Source of the DNA: Euwallacea fornicatus | Lineage: Eukaryota; Arthropoda; Insecta; Coleoptera; Curculionidae | Assembly (NCBI RefSeq): GCF_040115645.1 | Contig: NC_089544.1 | Span: 4,340,001 to 4,404,000, forward strand | Direction: 5' to 3' | Length of the DNA stretch: 64,000 bases | Shown: positions 22,801 through 34,800 of the stretch, piece after piece | Layout: the number at the start of each line of letters is the position of its first letter | Numbering within the stretch: position 1 is the first letter of the stretch | Notes under the pieces: model-generated | The model's database searches: none | What the model was told of the DNA's origin: nothing | What the model saw: the letters and a program-made list of their open reading frames with translations, nothing else | Position numbers and translations under genes: made by a program

Positions 22801-25800
22801 GAAATTACTTTGAATTCAGGCGTTCTGCAGGTGATTCCAGATCATCTGTTCCTTGGGCTGATTTTTGATACTAAGATGAACTGGAAAAAACACATCCTTT
22901 ATACCAAGACTAATTGCATGCAGCGGATGAGTATACTAAAAGCATTAGCACATCAACATTGGGGCTCTAATGAGCAAATGCTCCTGAGGATATATAGGAA
23001 GCTTATAAGAAGCAGACTGGATTATGGTTCTTTTATATACTCAACGGCGTGTGAGACATACTTGAAATTGCTGAACCCAATACAAAACACATCACTTAGA
23101 ATTTCTTTGGGAGCATGCCGATCCAGTCCACTGGACTCGCTTGCCTATGAAGCGCATGAACTACCATTAAATCTGAGAAGGGAAAAACTGTTCGTGAATT
23201 ACTTTGTTCGCACTATGTCCTATCCAGGAAATCCAGCAGCAGCAATATTTAAAAATCAGCTCAGACCGGAGGAAACATGGAAACGGCCCTACTCCGTGCC
23301 TCAAATATTGCACAAGCTGTTAAAGAATACTAATTATCTAAATATCCAAGGAATAAACATGGTTGAAACACCCCCAAGCATGGAGGAACAGCCGGTAACG
23401 CAGGAGACATGGAGGTTCGATGAGGGAGTGGAGGCAATAGAAATCAGAACCCATTTTGCTAGAATCTTGGATGAGAGGTGGCAGAATATGGTATATGGAC
23501 CCTTTCAAATACCAAACTGTCACGCATAGAGCCACTGATATGTACGGCAAAAGCTCTAGGGCTATCCAAGAGAAGTAATATAGTGATACGAAGATTGCGT
23601 ATTGGACACACAAGAATAACTCATGATTACATAATGAATAGAGAAGCGTCACCGCAATCTGTCCACTGTAACAGCCGCATTACTGTACAGCATCTTTTAG
23701 TGGATTTCCCACAGTATTCGAATAATAGAATAATACATGGGATAGGCGGTGATATCCAGGATATCCTCAGGATAGACTCCATAGCACAACAGGAAAAACT
23801 CATACAGTATATAAAAACAATTGGACTCTATAATGATATGTAACAAATAGGTGTTTAATATTTAATTTAATGCTGTGATCCCTAGTGCCAATGGTCAGTA
23901 GTAGTCGAGGCACTTAAATAATAATAAAAAAAAGATTTAAGATGACTTTCCCCTATTAGATTTGACGAAACTGCAACAAACTAATCTAAATCGAGAATAA
24001 ATTAGATGCAAACCACGAAAAGACAAATTGTCCTACGTCATAACGTTAAAGGTGACGTTTCATTTGACCTTGGTTTCCATAGAAACCATAATTAAAACAA
24101 CGGGGTGATGACGGAATTGTGGTATATTAACTTACTGGGTAATTAATGAGCCCATGTACGTGTCATTATTAACCAGTTATTCAAGGATTTCAGACAGAAG
24201 AGAAATGAACTTCACACTAATCTAATAATATTGGTGTTTTATAACTACTAGTAGAAAAAATAATATGAGATACACATCTATTCGGTATTGTAGACTTGAA
24301 CTTGTAGTACTTGTTGAAATTTTTCAGCTTCAGCCCGAGACATCACTTCGTCCGTATTAAACTTGTAAAGCAACAAGTCCCCTGATGGATTTACCTGACG
24401 AACATAACTAGTTAAGTTTGCAGATATGTCCACATGAGTATTATGGAATTCGAGTTCAACCTCTAGAAAAATCGTACTTGCAACAGCTCTGAGCCTTGAT
24501 TAATGAATCATAAACTTTATAATTGGTATTAAAAGATAAACTTGTTTATTCCAAACTAATTTCGTCAATATTAAACTAACTTTCTAAATAAATGGAGAAA
24601 TATAACGGTATTTCGCCTAACTCATAATTTCTGGCCTCGAAAATTGTTTTAATGGAATTTTCGGTGTCGAAAACTTTTATCGGAACATCTAAAGTGATTA
24701 GACGAAGGAATGACCGCAAGTCCGAGTTCCGAACTTTCAAAGTAGATTTGGACGGAAACGAGATAACTCCATGTAACATTAAACTAAGTTAGAATTATTG
24801 GGTTGCGAGGGAAAGATGGCAAATACTGCGAAAATATTGGAAAATTTTGTTGATTTCTGGATTGTGTCAATTCCGAGAATTTATCGATGGAAATGCTTAT
24901 TTTCAGTTTATTTGAGTTTTAGTTTATTTTAAGTAGAGTACAAAAAGTATCGAAATATTTTATTTGCAGATACCAGTTATTCCTATCATCCTGCAATTCA
25001 CGATGACACCTTCGTAAGAAGAAAACAGAGGAGAAATAGAACCACATTTACTCTTCAGCAAGTAGGTTCCTCAATTAATTTTTTATATAACCTTGATACC
25101 CAATTTTTTCATAGCTGGAAGAGCTGGAAAGTGCATTCGCTCAAACTCACTATCCAGATGTGTTCACCAGAGAGGATTTAGCTATGAAGATCAATCTCAC
25201 TGAAGCTAGAGTACAGGTAAGTTTTAAGAAAAAAAAATCTATTCTTTGATGGAGCAAAGACAATTAATGTTAGAAAACAGAGGAATAGTTATTGAAAATA
25301 TCTGTTTGATGATAATAATAATCTTGCATTAATAAAATTGACACTATAAAAGAAGTTTATAAATGGCAAGTAAATTGTTATAGACTATAGAGGATATCTG
25401 GAAATTAGTGAACCGCAAAGGCATGATAGATTATTTTTGTCGAAAATGAGAAAAAATGCCTATAAACATATGCCCAAAAATATCTTTCCAGAGGAGCAAG
25501 AGTTCTTTAAAAGTGGAGCCATGGAAACGTTTTTTTTTGCAATTACAGCAAAATGGTAGCTTTTAAAATCACTAAATTTGGAGTATTAAGGTTATTTAAC
25601 ACGCTAAAGAAGCTGATATATTCTGTTTTACCAAATGTCAATCAGAGGCGTGCATTTTGAGGAAGATTTTGCTGTAACTTTCTTGGACACCATCTTATCA
25701 TCACCAATATTACCTATCACTTTAATACATTTTTCAAAAATGTATCATTTATTATTTATTTTTAATAAATGAACTTTTAAACGTTTATGTTTAGTGCTTT

Positions 25801-28800
25801 TTCAACATATAAAACATTTCATGTATCGACACTTTAAACCATAATGATGATATATCAAATTAAATCCTAAATTTTCAAATCACGTTAACCCGAAAGTGGT
25901 GCACCTTGGAGATGTTAATAAGGGAACATTTTTTCATGAAAACTAATTTGAAGTTTCATGATTTGTCTTTATGTTATTGCAAAAAATGATATTCATAAAG
26001 TTGCAACAAAATCTTCATCAGATCCCCCCCCCCCCTCCCAAAATGCACGTTTCTGGTTGCCATTTTGCAAAACGGGATATATCAGCTTCTTCAACATGTA
26101 AAATTACCTTACTATTCCAAATTTGGTGATTTTAACTGATCACACAGATAGCTTCTTCTTTAAAGAGCTGTAGCTCCTCTGGAAGGTATTTTGGGTCATA
26201 TGTTTAAAAGCATTTTTTTCTTATTTTCAACCATATAATCCACCATTTCCTTTTGTTCCACTAATTTCCAGACACCCTCTACAGAAAGTTAAAAAGGAAA
26301 AGCTTTATATGGAGAGGTCCGGATTGTTACAGTGCAATTTTGGGAAAACCGAAAAAATTAAGTCCAATTTAGCTAAAATGGTGTGTAAGGCGGCCCTAAG
26401 AAAAATATTGTCCGTTGTATTTTCTTTATTTCGAAAATCTGGTAACAAATATTAAATCTTCATAAAAAAGTTGTTTTACCGAAAACGAAAAAATACAGTT
26501 TTTTTTTAATATCCGGAAATATAGTCGAAACTATATAAAATTCGACAAACTCTTAATTCATCCAACCCGCATTGCTTTACATCGATACTAGATACATTTT
26601 ATATGTTCACCTTTTAATACATCCCACTCTAAAAAAAAAAAAGAAATAGTCAGCATAAACCTTCCAACTTAAAAAAAAGGCATCCAAAGCATTCGGCATA
26701 AGACCCTCAATTCCACATGAAATACTACAAGGGTTTTCAAAGAGGGCACGTGATTTCATCCCTGTCTAACTCGGGGGAGCGCTTCTCGGTTCCTCTAATT
26801 GGAACGTGACATTAGCCTTTGTTTTATTATTTTAGCTAAATACTGAACCCCTCTTAGACCTCTTATAAAACAAACGGGATTCTTAATTGTGTTTTGCTCT
26901 TCATTTCTCTTTGTTGTAGTTGAAATTCTCTTTAGGAGCAGGTATGATACGAGAACGAGTAGACAGCTAGAAGTGAACTCAATTGTGTCAGGGTATTTAG
27001 ATACGTATTCAGATTTTGGTTTTTGCTTTTGAATTGACAATTTGTTTAAACTCATCATCCTTGATAACCTTCCCATTTCAATTTTCATCCATATATAGGG
27101 TGTCCTAAGAAAACCAGTACATATTGGGTGCAAGAGGGTAAAAAAATAAAACGATTCAGCTAGACTAACCTTATACAAAAGTTGCTTGTTTCTATTCTAG
27201 AGGGTGTAATAGTTATTTTTTAATTCTGTAAATTGGGAATAAATCTTAAAATTTTTTATTTACACACCTAAAATCCCTTAATAGTAGGGCTGTGCTTAGA
27301 CACCCTCATTTATACCAAGGTTTCTACGACACGTTCCACAGCGGTTATCTGAAATAATCATCTTTTCAGATTCTTTTATCAACCCTGTGTATTGACAATT
27401 TTCACATCCCTTTCGTATTCGTGTGCAAGCCAAGTTCAATCGATATTAACTGGTCTATTTCGAATATCTAACTAACCGAAATAAACGAATTTTGCGCCTA
27501 ATTTGTCGGACCGATTGGCAATCAAACAATCGCAGAAACCAATTCTCAAAGTGTATATAAATAAGGGTAATTAGGCGCACCCCGCAGGGTAAATCGCACA
27601 TACATGACAAATGAATCTAGTGGGTCGCGGTGCGATTTTCATTTGTCTCTAACAAGCGAATAACGAGCGTGGCCCTAGTGACACCCGGCAATCGAGGGTG
27701 CTTATCCTATTTGATTATTGTTTTGCTGTTTGCGCCCCCTACACGATAAGTTTGAATGAGTGGTCTAATGAAGTAAGCGTCGGGTGTGATAGTATTTTTC
27801 CCTCTTATAACATAAAATAAAAAGGAATTTCTCCCTTGGATTTTCGAGAGAAAATGTCAGTTTCGGAAAAAAATTTCCTTGCCAGTGATGATGCGAAAAA
27901 CAAGACTAAGACTAGGGTGGCTGGTACGCTAATGGCTCCGTTTAACAATACTCAAATTGATATATGGCTGCGTGACATAGAAAAGAGAACTCTCTGCAAA
28001 AATGGTTTTATTTACAAAATTTTTGATAGTATGCACGTTTGTATATGGAAACACAAAATACGATTAAATTTTCACCAATTTTTATCAATACAACAGGAAT
28101 TTAACAGGATTTTTTTTTTTTACTATAAAAATTGCAATAAAATATCAACAATATGACTGCAAAATATCATTTATTGGTGTTTACTGTGCTTAGAAAGTGC
28201 TTTTAGATTCATCAAATATGCCCAAACGCAGAATGCAGCGAAATTTTCAATTAACTGAGTGAGTTTGAGAGAGATCGAATAGTCAGATTACGAGAGGCTG
28301 CTTGGTCATTTAGGGAAATCGTCACTAAATTCAACCGTAGTGTAAACACTATAATGAGATGGTGTCAGGGATGGTTCGAAGAAGAAAAACAGGCAGAAGG
28401 AGAGGTACTGGTCGACCCCAAAGAAATACAGAACGCTAAGTTCGCTGCTTTTGAATTATGACCCCAAGAGATAAGTGCATCTCGTCGAGGACGTTCGCTG
28501 ATCAGTGGCTTGCTGAGTATGGAAGGGCCATTCGGATTCGAACCATTTATCGCCAGATAAGAAATTTTTGACTGATTTCCTACCATCCCCATCTTATGAT
28601 ACCCCTCACCTTAAATCATCATCAAAATCGAATGCAGTGGAACAGAGAACGGATACATTGGAATCTGGAATGGGATAATATCGCGTTTAGTAACGAATCC
28701 AGACTCTGTTTCAGTATGCATTATGGTCAAATAAGAATAACAAGAAGACGAGGTGGAAGACGGGATCCTCAGTTTACAATACGGAAGCATGTCCTTCAAA

Positions 28801-31800
28801 CAATTGAGATAATGGTTTGGGGTACTATTGCATATGGTAGCAAGTCACCTTTACTTTTCATTAGAAGCAGTATGACAGCCCAACGGTACATCCAAGAAGT
28901 CTTGGAACCTCATCTCGTGCCTTACCTGTAAACTCTTGTTGCAAGACCACATGTGGCTAGAGTAACTATGGACTTCTTTCAACAAAATACAATCAATTTG
29001 CTACCTTAACCGCCTCGATCTCCAGACTTCTCACCAATTGAAGATTTAGAAGATATTGTATATAAAAGGTTGCATAATTTACCCCCTCCTCAACAAAATT
29101 TAGTGACACTATATCATGCCATCCAGTCAGCCTGGAATGAGGTTTCCCAAAAGGACGTCAATCAGGAATGCATAAAATTCCACGGAGGACCGACAAATTA
29201 ATGATTTTTTTTTGGTTTTTAACAATTAAATTTATTCAATTTTTTAATGAAGAATTTGTTTTAACATAAGATACATGCATACACAAATTATTTAAATAAA
29301 ACCATTTTTACGTGGCGTTCTCTTTACTATGTCACGCAGTATATCATGAAAGTTATACAGTTCTGGGTCTCAGCTGAGATCGCAATTTGTTGTTTTTCGG
29401 ATCTGAACTCAATCCCCAGCCCTTTGCGAGAGGCCGGATGGCTATGTCTGATAGGCATCATCGGCGAAAATTTGTCTTGCAAGGTACGTAGATAAACAAA
29501 ATTTTTGCTGTGGCCCCAAAAGAAAAAAGTCGAACGGGGTCATGTCTGGAGAACGGGCAGGTCATGTATGTTACGAGTGAGGTCGAATGCGTGTTACAAA
29601 CGACACTAAAGTTTGCGACCGAGCGGCAGGAAAGTTGGTGATTTCGACGAGTGAAGTGACATGCCTTTAAAATTTCTTTTTACGACCTGTTGCTGTTTCA
29701 TGGTAAACTCATTGAAATTTTAATTCTGCCACTCTTCGAAGATAATTTTTCTATTCAGAAATTTTGATACGTGGTTGTCACGGAAATGTTAAGACATCAA
29801 CGCGAATTACCTCTTCGTTGTGTGTAAAAATATTATATGAGTAGTATAAATTCATTACATAGTGCTTGCCTGACACTGGCATAAAAGTATGTAATAAATA
29901 AAAACATAATCCTTTTAGTTAAATTTAAATTTAAAAGTGGGAGTAAAAGAGTTTAAACCAACATAATGCACTTATATGATGACATACAACAAAAAACAAA
30001 GCCTTCATATACTCTCATCAAGGGATAACCGTGTTTGTTCCCCTAGGGCTGCAATGCCTTACGGAAACAACAGAAGGTGTTTTCATACGGGTGTGTATTA
30101 GATTGCACCGGCAATTAGTGCAGGCTAATGAGCCTCTTTGGACACAATTACTCTCGTCACGCCTCTCACCCTTTTTATTCGTCCTCTTGCTTTGTTTCCT
30201 ATAACAATTGTTTTGTCTAAGATCGCTTTTAAAACTCTATATTGTATGTGGGGTCGCCTTTGTATTATATTATAAGGCTACAAACAGTAATCAAATATTT
30301 GTTTTCTTTACGTACTTAAAAATGTACTTGGACTACTCTTTATCATGTTTTACAGCGCTTTGCGAAGCTCCTGTAGCTTTCCACTTGCTTGAAGAAGTGG
30401 TTCATTCTTTCTGCAGCACTCGCAGTTTCTGAGATATTCGCATTGACACTTTTAAAATTGGCACCCTTCTAACTATCAGTTTAAAGAGATTTATTCCACA
30501 AATTCTAATGAAATTAATTGGAAATTTGGTGTGGTTGAATCAAAAATAAATTGATGCAAAATTTAAAGTATTTATTCAACTATTTGAAATTTAAATGAAT
30601 GCGTTCATGGACGCATACCAATGAAAATGAAAAATTGAACAATCTCATCATTAGGAAGACTTCTGTCATTTTTAACACCACAATTCTCAGTACTTTCCTG
30701 CCTTACATAAAATTAATCCCTTTTTTTTCGTAGGTATTTCTATCTGATCTCTTCTCCTTTCCACTGCCCGCTGCAAAATATCTTGCCTAAGTACAGCCCT
30801 GGTTTCTCATTCCCCATATGTACACATGTCTCTTCAAATAATCCTCAGTATTTTTACTGTTTGAATTTTTCCGGTTGGCAGCCCACTCCCGCGAATACCA
30901 TTTATCTTTCTGCGTGTTCCTCCCTTTGATAAATTGAAGATAAAATGGCAGAATAAAACAGTAATGTTTCATAAAAGGAACGTTTCAACTTTATTTTATA
31001 TGTCTCCACTTGCTTAGGACAGTTTTTTGTAATTCGATTGGTGGAGGTTGGAAATATAGAATTGCTTAGGGCCTATAGGCGAAATTCGCATAATTTCTTG
31101 ACTTTCGTGTATATCGGTGTAAAATCAATATTTACAGCTCTCGTAAAGACCAGAAGTCTGCCCCTAATCCGCATTCAATATCTTTTAAAACCACAAGCCG
31201 CCACAGATGGTTGCCCTTTGTTCTAATACTTATTGTAAACTTATTACACCCCAACCTGCCTAGGGCGTAAGTAAATAAGATATATGGTCTCGTTGGAGAG
31301 CCCTTTTCAAACATAGAGGGTTAATTTTTGCTACCAATTTATTATATGAGCTCCAAGTATGATTCAGTTACATTCTCATGTAAAAACCTTTTAGGGCGTT
31401 TTATACATATAATATTTTACAGGCCGTAGAGATGTGTAGCATTGCGGGGAAACAGAGTTAAAGTAAAAATATATTAGGGAGTACTGGAAAGCAATTTTAA
31501 ACGTAAAAGAGGACGTTAAATAGACACATAACGTCTCTAAAAGCTGACATCAAACGGCCGGATTATTTATTTTAACCTTATAAAACATCGTAAGAGGGCT
31601 GTACTTCGCTGTTTTATGAAATCACTCGGGAAGATGCGGATTAAAACCAATTTGATCTTAGGAAAAGCAATTTGAAAGTAAATTTATGCTTAAAAGTACG
31701 TTAAGTTGGGCTTAAAGTGTACTTTTGACGTTAAATGGTCCCTAATGCTTGTTTTCGTTCCGTAATTTTGTTGAACCCTTCTCCGAAGGCAGGTAACACT

Positions 31801-34800
31801 ATTTAGCCTCTTAAAAATTGAGAGCATCCAGTAATATTTTAATACTTTACAGAAATAAAATTCTACTTCACTTATAATTTGAAGCGGGGATGAGACATTT
31901 CAGTGTTTATTAAAGTTATGGCAAAAGGAGCGTTTTAATTCAGAATTCCCATGGTGTGAAAAGCTACTTGTACACCATGATTCCGCATCGTTTTTGTGAT
32001 ATATGGAGAGAAATTATTTTAAAGTGTAATTTCATCATTCTACGGGGTGTCTCTAAAAGATCTATACAAAACTGTACCGCAGTTTTCTGAGATGAAAACA
32101 TGACGATTTAACTTAATTTACCTTAATCCAAAAAAGTAGACGATTTTCAAAACACTGGGTGCCAAAGTGAAAGTCAAAAAAGGGAAAAAAATTAATGAGA
32201 ATCAGAAGAGAAATCAAAATCCTTTTACTTTTTCAACGGACATTGTAGAGGTTAGTGCTAAATGACCTCTCTTTAAAGAGGCATAACTTTTTTTATCACC
32301 CGGTATAAAAATTATTTATGACCAAATCTGAGTTTTTCTACATATTTGATAAAAAAAAGCATACTGTTACAAATCCCTGCAGATATTTCTTTTTGAGATA
32401 TTTGTAGATTAAAGTTTGCTGCATGTCTTGAAAAGTAACGGTAAAGTACATGTTTATTCGTCAATGGAGCAAAATAAAGAAAGCAAAAGTTAGTAGAGTC
32501 AGATAAAGACAAGAAGATTTATAAAATCATAAGAATTGAAGGTTATCTGAGTGTTTTGATTTTTTCCGTTTTAACTGCATAATGTGTAACTTAAAGTTAT
32601 TTTAAGGCAAGCAGCGGCTTTTAAACTTCAAATATCTCAAGAAAGACTGCTGGTAGGTACTTGTACTAGTATACCTTGTTTTCGAAAAACATGCAGGAAA
32701 ACAACTTTAGTTACAAATAAATTTAATACCTGGTGATAAAAAAAAGTTATGCCCATTTAAAGACAGTTCATCTAGGGCTCATAGCGTCTTCTACAATGTG
32801 CATCGAAAAAGTAAACAAATTCTAATTTGCCGTTCTGAGAAAGCGCCCGATGCAACATGTTCTTCGGATAGTAACATTACAAACCAAGTAATTATTTTTA
32901 TCCCTTTTTCAACTTTCATTTTGACGTCCTGTATTTTGAAAACCGATCACTTTTGACTAAGGTAAATTCGATTAAATCGTTGTTTTCGCTTCAGAAACCT
33001 GTGGTAAAATTCTGTACAGACCTCTTAGAGACGCTCTATTTAACAATTTTAACAATATTTGGAGAGTGAGTCCGTGCACCATTAAGTAACCGAGTTTGAA
33101 TTATATCCGGTAACTATGACATAAGTCATTCTTCTGCGAGCTCGGTGGAACTGACAACTTTTTGGGGTGTTTTGAGGTCATATAAGTCATTCTCTCTGGT
33201 AGGTCCGATGTTATTTTAACGTCAAATATCCAGTCATACATTCGTTCGAAAAATTAAAACAATCTGCACTCTAGAATTTCAGTTCAAATCCTAACACAAT
33301 AACCCAACCCTCCTTGATTTATAAACGTCAGGGTCACTGAAGTGTTCCTGTTAAATCAACTGATATAATTTACGGTTCTTCGAAAAGCCAAAAAGCATCA
33401 CTTTTGATCAAATAAGAAAGGACGAGACCAAAAAGTGGCGTTTTCGCGTTAAAAACTAAATTTGATTTTCCCGTCGAGAGACAGGAGACGGAAATAAAGG
33501 ATGTCTCGGTCACGTGGCCAGTATCACTAAGCGGCCGCCGCGGCACCTAGCGGCCGTTCCGTGAAATCCCATGGCGGACATTTTTGGTGTCAAATTACCG
33601 TCACTTAATGGACACTGTCTTGTATTGTTGCCCGGTTGATAATTCTGTTCCGTGCTGGCCGGAAAATTGCATTCAAACAAAAATTTCAGGGGAAAATTTT
33701 AAAGGTCCAGATATTTGTCCATTGTGGTTTACCCATCGATAAAAACATGGGAGTTGATCGTTATCCTCTTAAAATCCAACCATGGGAAGTAAGTCAATTA
33801 GCTTAATCTGCTAAATAAAAAAGAAGTCGTTTCCCAAAGTTTTCTCTCCATTGAATTCCCATCACAATGGCCCAGCGCAAACATCTGACGTATGCAGAGC
33901 ACGCGTCCCTTTATGTTCCGGGACTGCGAGGCGGTGTCAGGTTACAGCCGCCCTTAAAGCGGACATCGAAATAATACGATATGGCAGCGGTGCAACCCCT
34001 CGATTTAAACCTTCAATCAGGGGCGGATCAATCGTTAATAGGACAAATTTCGTAGGCAGTAGCTCATTTGATTTAGATATTAACCCGTTCCCGAATCTTA
34101 TTTTGGAGGTCGAATGAAGTCATTCCGTCACTTGTTACAGAATATTATTGGGTAATAGGTGGTCAGCTTATCACAGCCTAAATTGTTCCGCAAAAGTTTT
34201 GGAAGTTCACAAATTTTGAGATTGTTTTATAGATTGTCAATTATTGTTTACCGAATTCTCACATATGAGGACTTAAATGTTTACTATTTTATCCAAGTGA
34301 TTTTTTGTTCGTAATTTCATAATTTTTTCAATTTGAGGTGAGTTCTTACCGCTTGTGCTTTTAGTAAAAATTCAGTTTTTTCAACAAAGGAAAGAGAGAA
34401 AATACAATGGCTGTAATGTACTTGTAATGTACTAATGTGTAGTATGGCTTTAATCAACTTCAATCATAGCCTGATAACTCCTTTGTCTAATGTCGATCAA
34501 GTTGTTGCAGCAGCCTTTGTCAATTACCCTCCCAAGTTGCGGTAAAAACCATCTGAGTTCTTGGAGTTTATGTGAAGCTGGTTGATGACGATCTAGACCT
34601 ATATCTAGCTGGGCCCAAGTGTGCTCGATCGGACTGAAGTCTGTGAACAACAGTCCAATTGGGGAATACCATAGAGTGTCATAGCATCATGGACAAATCT
34701 CGTATGATATTGACGGTTTGTTCGACTTAAATTCACTCTTTCATGTTCCCATGAAGCACCAAAAATTCTGTGCGCCTATTAAAAACGAACGTCTCCTCAC

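Larger units (their letters stand above)
19367..23932 (+). mobile_element. I-clade non-LTR retrotransposon (LINE), degenerate
   Basis: About 4.57 kb in the same orientation as the host gene, inside Drgx intron 1. It has a short 5' leader, an ORF1 with a zinc-knuckle remnant, and an ORF2 with endonuclease and reverse-transcriptase regions. It ends in a TAA-rich tail running into A's (AAATAATAATAAAAAAAA, about 23915-23932), as in I elements. It is bounded by a 12-base near-perfect duplication (AGATCTAAGATG at 19355-19366 and AGATTTAAGATG at 23933-23944). Stops, frameshifts and internal deletions make it inactive. Confidence 0.85.

Noticed and set aside
26021..26033. Poly-C run
   Set aside because: A simple homopolymer inside the arm of element D; nothing further supported.
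26795..27178. Open frame of 127 residues on the minus strand
   Set aside because: Runs through the MITE at 27095 and has no recognisable motif.
27836..28156. Open frame of 106 residues on the plus strand
   Set aside because: Crosses the left inverted repeat of the Tc1 element at 27966, so it is not a natural gene.
33851..34117. Open frame of 88 residues in the GC island
   Set aside because: No domain; GC-rich sequence has fewer stops by chance.
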